Notes: a model not told the origin generated them from the sequence alone. A stretch of 12,432 nucleotides of DNA from Propionibacteriaceae bacterium (GCA_031262845.1 JAISGZ010000007.1:1-12432); one strand, 5' to 3'. Shown: positions 1 to 5,913, numbered from the stretch's first letter. Numbers and translations: made by a program.

Positions 1-6
1 TGCCGA

Positions 7-24
7 CCGGACCGACGTGTCCGG
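7..24 (-). terminator. Possible stem-loop terminator after the DUF4235 gene
   Basis: CCGGAC (7-12) can pair with GTCCGG (19-24) around a six-base loop, just beyond the 3' end of the minus-strand DUF4235 gene. The stem is GC-rich but has no T-run, so this is only a candidate for rho-independent termination. Actinobacterial terminators often lack the T-run. Confidence 0.3.
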
Positions 25-25
25 C

Positions 26-57
26 CTAGACGTCTAGTTGTTCAGCTAGTTGTTCAG
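26..57. repeat. CTAG palindrome and 12-bp tandem duplication over a stop codon
   Basis: CTAGACGTCTAG (26-37) is a perfect 12-bp palindrome. It runs into two perfect tandem copies of CTAGTTGTTCAG (34-45 and 46-57). Read on the minus strand, each copy is CTGAACAACTAG, which encodes Leu-Asn-Asn-stop, so the last codons and stop of the DUF4235 gene are duplicated just after the gene. Four CTAG tetramers lie within 25 bases. Confidence 0.75.
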
Positions 58-303
58 CGACCGCCAGGACCGCCCCAACAGACGGTGGGTGCCGCGCTTG
101 GTCAGCAGAGTCAAAGCGCTGATCCCGGCGCTCGACAGCACCAGCCAGACGATGGCTTGTCGAATCGGCGCTTCGGGATCGTCGAGGGCCGGCGGTTCAG
201 CCCCGGTGGCGGTTTTCCAGATTCGCCGCAAAATCGCTCCCGCCAACAAGGAAATGGCTGTACCCGCGACCGCGGTGGTAACTTTTTCGACGACGGCGCT
301 CAT
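46..303 (-). CDS. DUF4235 family small membrane protein
   Basis: This 85-residue protein has two predicted membrane helices at about residues 8-25 and 50-67, separated by a polar proline-rich loop. The segment after helix 1, with a Trp-Lys followed by a T-G-x-E-P-P stretch, and the Lys-Arg-Gly after helix 2 match what I remember of the DUF4235 family, which is found in actinobacteria and has no known function. Length is normal for the family. The ATG at 303-301 is preceded by GAGAGG at a good distance, which supports this start. The gene is divergent from dut across a 72-bp gap. The last three codons and stop are repeated in tandem just downstream. Family assignment is from pattern memory. 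Confidence 0.75.
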   Translation of the reverse strand: MSAVVEKVTTAVAGTAISLLAGAILRRIWKTATGAEPPALDDPEAPIRQAIVWLVLSSAGISALTLLTKRGTHRLLGRSWRSLNN

Positions 304-355
304 GCGACAACCTCTCTGTTTGGCTTTTGCTTAGTCTAGTGAAGGAGCCCGCCTC

Positions 356-382
356 GTGAAGGAGTCTGCCCGATCATGTTGA
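356..382 (+). CDS. Possible 8-codon upstream ORF overlapping the dut start
   Basis: GTG at 356 begins an eight-codon frame ending in TGA at 380-382, just inside dut. It has its own GAAGGAG at 341-347 with an 8-base gap. The same block contains a second GAAGGAG (358-364) that serves dut itself, because a stretch of about 16 bases is imperfectly duplicated (340-355 and 357-372). The ORF could be a by-product of that duplication, so support is weak. Confidence 0.15.
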   Translation: MKESARSC

Positions 383-912
383 CACCTGATGACCAGCCGG
401 TCGCCGGGATGATGCCGGAGCCTGGCCCGCTGGTGGTGGCCGTCCGACGACTGGATCCCCTGATACCGCTCCCCAGTTACGCCCATCCCGGTGACGCCGG
501 GGCCGACTTGGTGACCACCGAAGCAGTTCGGCTGGCGCCGGGCGAGCGTCGGGTGGTCGGTACCGGGCTGGCCCTGGAACTGCCACCGGGCTACGCCGGT
601 TTCGTTCATCCCCGGTCCGGTTTGGCGGCCCGCTGTGGTCTGACCATCGTCAATGCCCCGGGCACCATCGACGCCGGTTACCGGGGGGAGATCAAGGTCG
701 CCTTGCTCAATACCGACACCAGCCAGACGATCGAGTTGGCCCGCGGCGACCGGATCGCTCAATTGGTCATCCAACCGGTCGTGACGGCGCAGTTCGTCGA
801 GACCGTTGATTTGACGGCCAGTCGACGCGGTGACGGCGGTTATGGTTCGACCGGTGGCGTGACGGCTTGGCGTAGTACGGTTAAGGGACAGCACCACGAC
901 CAGCCTGAGTGA
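376..912 (+). CDS. dut: dUTP diphosphatase (dUTPase)
   Basis: The enzyme hydrolyses dUTP to dUMP and pyrophosphate, keeping uracil out of DNA and supplying dUMP for dTMP synthesis. All five motifs of the trimeric all-beta dUTPase family are present in order: HPGDAGADL (37-45), PRSGLA (79-84), GTIDAGYRGEI (96-106, with the catalytic Asp99), RGDRIAQLVIQPV (123-135) and the C-terminal P-loop-like RGDGGYGSTG (151-160), whose Tyr takes the usual aromatic position. At 178 residues it is somewhat longer than the usual 150 or so because of about 20 extra N-terminal residues. A start at Met12 or Met13 would shorten it, but the ATG at 376 has GAAGGAG at 358-364. It is the first gene of an operon with the DUF3710 and OB-fold genes. 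Confidence 0.97.
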   Translation: MLTPDDQPVAGMMPEPGPLVVAVRRLDPLIPLPSYAHPGDAGADLVTTEAVRLAPGERRVVGTGLALELPPGYAGFVHPRSGLAARCGLTIVNAPGTIDAGYRGEIKVALLNTDTSQTIELARGDRIAQLVIQPVVTAQFVETVDLTASRRGDGGYGSTGGVTAWRSTVKGQHHDQPE

Positions 913-974
913 CGAGATGGGTGACCCCAAATCCGGTGTCAGCCGCTCGCATTCCCCAAGTTGAGAGCCCACCT

Positions 975-1709
975 GTGATTTTTCGCCGTCGGTCAGTCGC
1001 CTCCGAGCCACCAACGCCTGACACCCCTGAAACTCCTGATACTCCGATGAGTCCGACCTCGGCCGACTCCGCCAGTTCCCCGGGGTCGCCTGCCTCGCCT
1101 GCCTCCGCGGATGAACCGAATCAGTCCGATCGCTGGGCCGACCTCGATCTCAGCCGGGATTGGCGCGATGACGGACCGTTTGATATCACCGAGGTCGAAT
1201 TGGACGACGATCCCGTCGAACGGATTGATCTCGGTCCCCTGATCGTCACCTCACAACCGGATATGCGGATTCAGCTAGCGGTTAATCCGCGGACTCAAAC
1301 GGCTGACGCGATGACCGTGTCGAAGGCTGGGGCTGGACTGGTGATCAAGGTCTTGGCCGCTCCCAGCCAACCGGGTTACGTGGCCGAACGGCGGCAACAG
1401 ATCGTCGATGAGACGACCAAGCTGGGCGGCCAGGTGCTGAAACTGAGCCAAGGCCCGTTCGGGACTCAGATCGACCGTCGTCTGCCCCAAGCGGAAGGCC
1501 CGGCCGTACGACTGAGGGACTGGCAGGTTCAAGGTTCACGCTGGCTGCTGGAAGGGACCTTGCTCGGTCCGGCGGCGACCGACGACGCGGCGGCCGCTGG
1601 GTTGCGGGCCGAGTTCGAAGAGTTCTTCCGTAACCTCATCGTCCGCCGTGGTGATACCGCGCTGGTGCCGGGCAGCGTCCTCGGTTTAAAGCCGTCGGCC
1701 GCCTCATGA
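975..1709 (+). CDS. DUF3710 domain-containing protein
   Basis: From GTG 975 this is a 244-residue protein starting M-I-F-R-R-R, which resembles the short basic start of actinobacterial DUF3710 proteins. A low-complexity Pro/Ser/Thr/Ala stretch rich in TPDTP and SPASP units follows and is probably disordered. The conserved domain then begins at the acidic GPFDITEVELDD segment and includes RIDLG, an AAP...RRQQI helix, GPFGTQI, RWLLEGTLLGPAA and a C-terminal RRGDTALVPG stretch. The function is unknown. In actinobacteria the family regularly sits beside dut and an OB-fold gene, as here. An in-frame GTG at 909 overlaps the dut stop (GTGA) and would add 22 residues by translational coupling. I prefer 975 because the extra residues do not look conserved. 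Confidence 0.88.
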   Translation: MIFRRRSVASEPPTPDTPETPDTPMSPTSADSASSPGSPASPASADEPNQSDRWADLDLSRDWRDDGPFDITEVELDDDPVERIDLGPLIVTSQPDMRIQLAVNPRTQTADAMTVSKAGAGLVIKVLAAPSQPGYVAERRQQIVDETTKLGGQVLKLSQGPFGTQIDRRLPQAEGPAVRLRDWQVQGSRWLLEGTLLGPAATDDAAAAGLRAEFEEFFRNLIVRRGDTALVPGSVLGLKPSAAS

Positions 1710-2104
1710 GCCGATCGGGCCGGCCGTCGCTGTGGCGGCGTTTGGTGGGGTTATTCGCCACCGATGAGCCGGTCGAACCGATCGATCTCGATCCGGTGCC
1801 GACGGGGCCTCAACCGATTGCGTCGGTTCAAGCCCGGCGGCGGCTGGACAGCCGGGGCCAGATCAGCGCCACCCAGGTCGTGGCTCATCCCTCAGGACCG
1901 TGGTTCGAAGCCACGTTGACCGACGGTTCGGGGGCGGTCACCTTGGTGTGGATGGGCCGGGCCGATGTGCCCGGTGTGACGCCGGGCCGCCACTTACGAG
2001 TGCGGGGCCGATTGGCGCCGGATCGTGGCCGGTTGGTCGTCTTCAATCCCGATTACACGTTGGAACCGACGGCCGACAATCAATCCGTCGGCGATCAGGC
2101 CTAG
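1706..2104 (+). CDS. OB-fold nucleic acid-binding domain protein
   Basis: This 132-residue protein has a short basic N-terminus (R-R-L-V-G-L-F), an acidic linker, and one OB-fold at about residues 45-117. The visible OB pattern is G-Q-I-S-A-T-Q-V-V, then F-E-A-T-L-T-D-G-S-G-A-V-T-L-V-W, then G-R-H-L-R-V-R-G-R-L, as in the tRNA-anticodon/RecG-type wedge class. It probably binds single-stranded nucleic acid, but the target is unknown. The ATG overlaps the DUF3710 stop by four bases (ATGA) and has no Shine-Dalgarno of its own, so translation is probably coupled. The same gene follows DUF3710 in many actinobacteria. Its stop codon lies inside a 17-bp motif that recurs beyond the trk pair. Confidence 0.85.
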   Translation: MSRSGRPSLWRRLVGLFATDEPVEPIDLDPVPTGPQPIASVQARRRLDSRGQISATQVVAHPSGPWFEATLTDGSGAVTLVWMGRADVPGVTPGRHLRVRGRLAPDRGRLVVFNPDYTLEPTADNQSVGDQA

Positions 2105-2116
2105 TGGTCTGTCGCG
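2100..2116 (+). repeat. 17-bp direct repeat, copy 1 (flanks the trk pair)
   Basis: CCTAGTGGTCTGTCGCG occurs here, across the OB-fold gene's stop codon, and again with one mismatch at 3567-3583 on the far side of the two trk genes. It could be a scar of rearrangement, a shared binding site or coincidence. Confidence 0.5.
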
Positions 2117-2149
2117 ACCGGGCACGTTAGGAGGTGCCGGGTAAGCGCG
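2113..2149. terminator. Possible bidirectional terminator between convergent genes
   Basis: The 50-bp gap between the convergent OB-fold and trk genes can form a stem-loop. CCGG-G-CAC (2118-2125) pairs with GTGCCGG (2134-2140) around one bulged G, and an outer CGCG/CGCG pair (2113-2116 and 2146-2149) closes it. There is no T-run. The location fits a shared terminator, but the structure is imperfect. Confidence 0.35.
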
Positions 2150-2154
2150 GCCGG

Positions 2155-2820
2155 TCAGTCGTCAACCCGCGAGAAGCGGTCACGCAGCGCCGCCTCGGCG
2201 TGACGAGCCGCCAGCAAGATCAATTCATCGGCCGCCAGCAACTGGTCGACCGCCGTCGGTGGCAAGGGTTGGCCCTCCCGGACCACGGTCACCAGGGTGG
2301 CGCCGTCCGGCAGGGTCAGTTCGGACACCAGGTGACCGGCCCAGGGGCTGGTTTCCGGCAGCCGGAAACTGACCAGAGCGGTCTGGCGGTTTTCAAAGCT
2401 GAACAGATGGACCAATTCGTCACCCGCCACCGCTTCGTCGATGACCGCGCTCATCAGGCTGGGAGCCGAAACCGCCACATCAACCCCCCAGGACGGGTTG
2501 AACAGCCACTCGTTGTTGGGGTGGTTGACGCGGGCGACCACCCGGGGAACGGCGAACTCGGTCTTGGCCAGAAACGAATGCACCAGGTTGGCCTTGTCGT
2601 CACCGGTCGCCGCCACCGCCACATCGCAACTGCTCAAATCGGCTTCTTCGAGTGAATCGATCTCACAGGCGTCAGCCATCAGCCACTCCGCCCGCGGCAC
2701 TGCCGCCGGTGTGATGCGGCGTGGGTCACGGTCGATCAGCAGGACTGAGTGATCGTGGCTGAGCAACTGGTTGGCGATAGCCCGGCCGGCCTTACCGGCC
2801 CCGGCGATTGAAATCCGCAT
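2155..2820 (-). CDS. TrkA-family potassium channel regulatory protein (RCK), second of pair
   Basis: This 221-residue protein has a TrkA-N Rossmann domain (about 1-120) and a TrkA-C (RCK_C) domain (about 135-215). The dinucleotide site is G-A-G-K-A-G at 7-12, with Asp30 at the end of strand 2 suited to the ribose of NAD(H). Proteins of this type form cytoplasmic gating rings on K+ uptake systems and sense NAD(H) or nucleotides. The length is close to the second mycobacterial TrkA-type protein of this locus, as I remember it (about 220 residues). The ATG overlaps the stop of the upstream trkA by one base (TGATG), so the two are translationally coupled and probably act as a heteromer. No K+ permease gene is in the window. 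Confidence 0.92.
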   Translation of the reverse strand: MRISIAGAGKAGRAIANQLLSHDHSVLLIDRDPRRITPAAVPRAEWLMADACEIDSLEEADLSSCDVAVAATGDDKANLVHSFLAKTEFAVPRVVARVNHPNNEWLFNPSWGVDVAVSAPSLMSAVIDEAVAGDELVHLFSFENRQTALVSFRLPETSPWAGHLVSELTLPDGATLVTVVREGQPLPPTAVDQLLAADELILLAARHAEAALRDRFSRVDD

Positions 2821-3518
2821 CAGTCGGCCTCCCGCCCGGACACTGGTGGCTGGCTGGCGTTCGACAGTGGTGGTTGGGCCAGCCGATCGGCCACTTCGCC
2901 GGCCCGGTCGACGTTGACCAAGGTGTACAAATCGTCACCGGCCTGCAATACGGTCTGGTCATCGGTGACCTGGCCTTGGCCGAAGCGCGTGATCAGGGGC
3001 AGGGGAGTGGCCAGGCGTCGCTCCAGGTCCCGGATCGACCAGCCGATCCAAGCCGGGTGAAAGGCCAGCCGGATCAAGCTGACGTGGCCGGATGGATCGC
3101 GCCAAATCGACTGGCTGCCGACCGTCACCAGCCGCCGCAAAACCTGGTCGGCGGTCCAGCGGGCGGTGGCGACCGTCGGAATACCGAGCCGTTCGTAGAC
3201 CTCGGCTCGGGCGGGGTCGTAAATCCGGGCGGTTACGGTTGGCACGTTGAAATGATCGCGGGCGATCCGGGCCGCCAAAATATTCGTATTGTCACCGGCG
3301 GTCAGTGCGGCTAAGCCATCGGCCCGCTCGATCCCGGCCTGAATCAGGATGTCGCGCTCATAGCCGACCCCAGCGATTGTCCGGCCCCGGAAATCCGCCC
3401 CCAAACGTCGGAAGGCATCGGGGTTGATATCGACCGCCGCCACCTGGTGACCGCGTCGTTCCAAACCACGGGCGACCATGGCGCCAACCCGGCCACACCC
3501 AACGATGACGTATTCCAC
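2820..3518 (-). CDS. trkA: TrkA-family potassium channel regulatory protein (RCK), first of pair
   Basis: A regulator of potassium uptake that works as a cytoplasmic subunit of a membrane K+ transporter. From GTG 3518 it has 232 residues: a Rossmann TrkA-N domain starting M-E-Y-V-I-V-G-C-G-R-V-G (nucleotide-binding glycines 7, 9 and 12; Asp30 at the end of strand 2), then a TrkA-C domain over about the last 80 residues. The frame is open further upstream to 3587, but GTG 3518 has GGCGGAG eight bases before it, and family members begin right at this Rossmann strand. The gene is divergent from the methyltransferase. A minus-strand TAGGGT (-10-like) at 3570-3565 and a palindrome at 3582-3594 suggest promoter and operator. 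The partner permease seen here in mycobacteria is missing. Confidence 0.93.
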   Translation of the reverse strand: MEYVIVGCGRVGAMVARGLERRGHQVAAVDINPDAFRRLGADFRGRTIAGVGYERDILIQAGIERADGLAALTAGDNTNILAARIARDHFNVPTVTARIYDPARAEVYERLGIPTVATARWTADQVLRRLVTVGSQSIWRDPSGHVSLIRLAFHPAWIGWSIRDLERRLATPLPLITRFGQGQVTDDQTVLQAGDDLYTLVNVDRAGEVADRLAQPPLSNASQPPVSGREAD

Positions 3519-3564
3519 CGCTTGTTCTCCGCCTTCTGGTCGCTGCCGGTTGCTGTTGTCACTT

Positions 3565-3594
3565 ACCCTAGTGGTCTCTCGCGCCAAACTGGCG
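3565..3594 (-). promoter_or_regulatory. Candidate trk promoter -10 and palindromic operator
   Basis: On the minus strand, TAGGGT (plus-strand ACCCTA, 3565-3570) matches the actinobacterial TANNNT -10 pattern, 47 bases before the trkA start. The perfect dyad CGCCA-AAC-TGGCG (3582-3594) covers the place where a -35 would sit, so a repressor could act there. No good -35 is visible. The dyad could equally affect the divergent methyltransferase transcript. Confidence 0.35.
3567..3583 (+). repeat. 17-bp direct repeat, copy 2 (flanks the trk pair)
   Basis: CCTAGTGGTCTCTCGCG differs at one base from the copy at 2100-2116. The two copies bracket the trk pair with its promoter region. This copy includes the -10-like ACCCTA overlap region of trkA. 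Confidence 0.5.
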
Positions 3595-3647
3595 TGTGAT
3601 TCGTGGTGCCCGGTGGGGTGGCCAGCAAGGTGGAGGAGGAACTGATA

Positions 3648-3692
3648 GTGAATCTATCGGTGACGACGACAACGCGGCTGGTCCAGTCGTGA
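3648..3692 (+). CDS. Possible 14-codon leader ORF coupled to the RNA methyltransferase
   Basis: GTG 3648 is preceded by the strong Shine-Dalgarno GGAGGAGGA (3632-3640) at a 7-base gap. The frame encodes 14 residues starting M-N-L-S-V and rich in Thr, and ends in TGA at 3690-3692. That stop shares GTGA with the GTG (3689) that best fits the methyltransferase N-terminus. The methyltransferase frame has no start codon placed to use this Shine-Dalgarno, so a coupled leader is the simplest reading. The peptide resembles nothing I know. Confidence 0.4.
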   Translation: MNLSVTTTTRLVQS

Positions 3693-4981
3693 CCGGCCAA
3701 TTGATCGGGCCCATCGCGATCACCGACGTGGCCCACGGTGGTTGGGGGGTCGGCCGCTGGGATGGCCGGGTGGTCTTCGTGTCCGGCACCTTGCCCGGTG
3801 AGACGGTGACCGCCGAGGTCACCGAGCAGCGCTCGAAATTATGGTTTGCCCGCACCAGCGAAGTCCACGCAGCTTCGCCCGACCGGGTTGACCACATTTG
3901 GCCTCTGGCCGCCACCACGGGGGTTGGCGGGGCCGATCTCGGTCATGTCGCGCTACCGGCTCAACGGCGCTGGAAACAGGCCGTCCTCGAACAACAGTTA
4001 CGACGGCTGGCCCACCAAGAGGTGGCCGTGACCGTCGAAGCGGCTCCCGGCGATGACGCCGACAACGGTCTTGGCTGGCGGACCCGGGTTAGCTTTACGG
4101 CCGACCAGGACGGCCGGTTGGCGATGTACGTGCCCTATTCCGACCAGTTGGTGGCGGTCGACTCGATGCCCCTAGCGGCAGCAGCGATTACGGCCGCGGC
4201 ACCCTGGCGGGAACGCTTTCCGGCTGGCCACCGCGTGACTCTGGTCCAGTCGGCCAGCGGTCCGATCCACGCCGTCCTGACGCCACCAGCCGCTGGTCGG
4301 TCCGCGGCCCCAACTACGGCTGACGAAGGGCCACCCTCCCGCCAGCCCGACTGGGACCTGACTGACGCCTCGTCCTTGGTGATGGTCGAGGGTGGCCCGG
4401 CCGCCCCGGTGATCACGGAACAAGTCGTCTGGGCGGGTCGGCAATTGACCTACCAAGTGGCGGCCGATGGTTTCTGGCAGGTTCACCGCCAGGCGCCGGA
4501 AGTTCTGGTGGCGGCGGTTATGGCGGCGCTGCCGGACACGGCCAGGACCGTCTTCGATCTTTACGCCGGCGCCGGCCTGTTCGCCCAACCGTTGGCCGCC
4601 CAGACTGCGACCCGGAAAGTCATCGCCGTCGAAGGTGACAGCCGGGCGGCGCTCCGCCTGGCCGCAAATCTTCAGGCTTATCCGGCGGCTCGGTCGTATC
4701 AGGGTGAGGTTCGCCGGCTGCTGGCCGATTCGGCCTTACCCCGCCGGGCGGACGCCGTCGTACTCGATCCACCTCGAGCCGGGGCCGGCCGGGCGGTCGT
4801 GGCCGCCTTAGCCGAGCGGCGTCCCGACACCATCGTCTATGTGGCCTGCGATCCGGCCAGCTTGGCTCGCGATGTGGCTTTGCTGGCTGATCAGCACTAC
4901 GGCTTGAGCCAACTGCGGGCCTTCGATCTGTTTCCTCACACCCATCACATCGAAGCCGTGGCGGTCTTCCAGCGGCAATGA
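3689..4981 (+). CDS. TRAM-domain class I SAM-dependent RNA methyltransferase (TrmA/RlmD type)
   Basis: This enzyme probably makes 5-methyluridine in rRNA or tRNA. From GTG 3689 it has 430 residues: an N-terminal TRAM RNA-binding domain (about 1-60), a central insert, and a Rossmann methyltransferase with DLYAGAG (290-296, SAM site), DPPRAG (360-365), the catalytic Cys387 in V-A-C-D-P-A-S-L-A-R-D, and a C-terminal DLFPHTHHIE motif ending in the putative base Glu422. The usual Fe-S cysteine motif (C-x5-C-G-G-C) is replaced by W71...V79-G-G-A82, and Cys387 is the only cysteine, so no cluster can form. A longer frame starts at GTG 3596 (461 residues), but it lacks a Shine-Dalgarno and its extra 31 residues do not look like protein domain sequence. 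Which base it modifies cannot be read from the sequence. Confidence 0.92.
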   Translation: MTGQLIGPIAITDVAHGGWGVGRWDGRVVFVSGTLPGETVTAEVTEQRSKLWFARTSEVHAASPDRVDHIWPLAATTGVGGADLGHVALPAQRRWKQAVLEQQLRRLAHQEVAVTVEAAPGDDADNGLGWRTRVSFTADQDGRLAMYVPYSDQLVAVDSMPLAAAAITAAAPWRERFPAGHRVTLVQSASGPIHAVLTPPAAGRSAAPTTADEGPPSRQPDWDLTDASSLVMVEGGPAAPVITEQVVWAGRQLTYQVAADGFWQVHRQAPEVLVAAVMAALPDTARTVFDLYAGAGLFAQPLAAQTATRKVIAVEGDSRAALRLAANLQAYPAARSYQGEVRRLLADSALPRRADAVVLDPPRAGAGRAVVAALAERRPDTIVYVACDPASLARDVALLADQHYGLSQLRAFDLFPHTHHIEAVAVFQRQ

Positions 4982-5001
4982 GACCGGCTCAATTTCGCCA
5001 T

Positions 5002-5035
5002 TTGATAACAGCCTGATAACAGTTTCAACTACTAT
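5002..5035 (+). promoter_or_regulatory. AT-rich promoter-like region with two TGATAACAG repeats
   Basis: Between the methyltransferase and phosphatase genes, TGATAACAG occurs twice (5003-5011 and 5014-5022), 11 bp apart and so on nearly the same face of the helix. TACTAT (5030-5035) fits a -10. TTGATA (5002-5007) looks like a -35 but sits 22 bases away, which is too far without an activator. The stretch is clearly AT-richer than its surroundings. I read it as a promoter with a two-site regulator binding region. Confidence 0.4.
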
Positions 5036-5065
5036 TTCTCAGTGGGAGGAACGGAGGTCCCAACC

Positions 5066-5143
5066 GTGTCAGTCCAGACCAGGCGCCAACTTGTCGACCG
5101 CCCACGCCAACCCACTGAGCTCGCCTGGTTGGAACGATCATGA
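5066..5143 (+). CDS. Probable 25-codon leader ORF coupled to the phosphatase
   Basis: GTG 5066 follows GGAGG (5053-5057) at an 8-base gap, with a second GGGAGGA just before it, the strongest ribosome-binding site in this gap. The frame encodes 25 residues, starting M-S-V-Q-T-R-R and ending W-L-E-R-S, arginine-rich with one Trp and no membrane segment. It stops at TGA 5141-5143, overlapping the phosphatase ATG (5140) as ATGA. The phosphatase has only a poor site of its own, so its translation probably depends on this ORF. It may be a regulatory leader or a small protein. The sequence is not familiar to me. Confidence 0.45.
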   Translation: MSVQTRRQLVDRPRQPTELAWLERS

Positions 5144-5913
5144 AGGATAAGGCCCGACCACCCTTGTCACGACCGGTCAACCGACGTGATTTAGGCGGCT
5201 TGCCGGTGGCCGGCGGCCGAATCAAACCGGGCCGACTTCAACGCAGCGACGATGTCACGACCGTGCCGGTGGAATGGGCGGTCGACTTGGTGGCTGAGGG
5301 GGTCGTGGCCACGATCGACCTTCGCTCCGCCGCCGAAACTATCCTGACCGGGCCTGGCCCTTTACCTCGACTGGGGGTCGCCTACCACTGGCTGCCGTTG
5401 ATCGCCGATGTCCGGCTGGACGCCACCTTGCCGTCCCAAGCCAGTCCGGACGAGGTCGGCCACTGGTACGCCGACCTGGTGGAAATCAATGCCCAGCGCT
5501 TGGCGACGGCTTTCCAGGTGGTAGCCGACAACAGCGGTGGCGTCCTCTTTCACTGCACCATCGGCAAGGACCGGACCGGCATCTTGGCCGCCCTGTTGTT
5601 ATCGGCCTTGGGGGCCAGTGACGCCGTCATCGCCGCTGATTATCAACGCACCGAAGCCAATCTCGCCGCTCTCTACAACCGGGCCGCGGGACTGATCGGC
5701 GCCCTCCTCAACCAGCCCGATGGCCGGACGCCGAAATTGTTAATCCCGGCCGTCGGTTCGGCCTTGCGCAGCGCTCCGGAGGCTTCCATCATCGCCCTGC
5801 TCAACCACCTCCGCCGGCGCCATGGCCAGGTTCTGGGGCCGCTCCTGGACGCCGGGCTGACGCCGGTCATCATCACCGAGTTGCGCCAACAGCTGGTCAT
5901 CGCCGATGCCTGA
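5140..5913 (+). CDS. Tyrosine/serine protein phosphatase (Y_phosphatase3, GKDRTG type)
   Basis: This 257-residue protein carries the signature H-C-T-I-G-K-D-R-T-G at 138-147, with Cys139 as the predicted phosphocysteine nucleophile and Arg145 holding phosphate. The Lys-Asp after the Gly is typical of the MptpB/LipA-like class of dual-specificity and lipid phosphatases. Family marks near the N-terminus are N-R-R-D-L-G-G (14-20) and R-L-Q-R-S-D (32-37, usually LYRSD), followed by a T-I-D-L-R strand. It has no signal peptide, so I expect it in the cytoplasm unless exported by another route. Substrates could be phosphotyrosine proteins or phosphoinositides. Translation is probably coupled to the leader ORF at 5066-5143. 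The bases beyond its stop hold a weak stem (GGTGA/TCACC, 5941-5959). Confidence 0.88.
   Translation: MKDKARPPLSRPVNRRDLGGLPVAGGRIKPGRLQRSDDVTTVPVEWAVDLVAEGVVATIDLRSAAETILTGPGPLPRLGVAYHWLPLIADVRLDATLPSQASPDEVGHWYADLVEINAQRLATAFQVVADNSGGVLFHCTIGKDRTGILAALLLSALGASDAVIAADYQRTEANLAALYNRAAGLIGALLNQPDGRTPKLLIPAVGSALRSAPEASIIALLNHLRRRHGQVLGPLLDAGLTPVIITELRQQLVIADA

Noticed and set aside
331..1014. 227-codon minus-strand frame over dut
   Set aside because: Antisense shadow of a gene with all five dUTPase motifs; its composition is typical of high-GC reverse frames.
2134..2655. 173-codon plus-strand frame opposite the second trkA-type gene
   Set aside because: Gln/His/Arg-rich shadow of the RCK gene with no domain pattern.
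2808..3314. 168-codon plus-strand frame opposite the first trkA gene
   Set aside because: Shadow frame; the opposite strand encodes a clear Rossmann GxGxxG protein.
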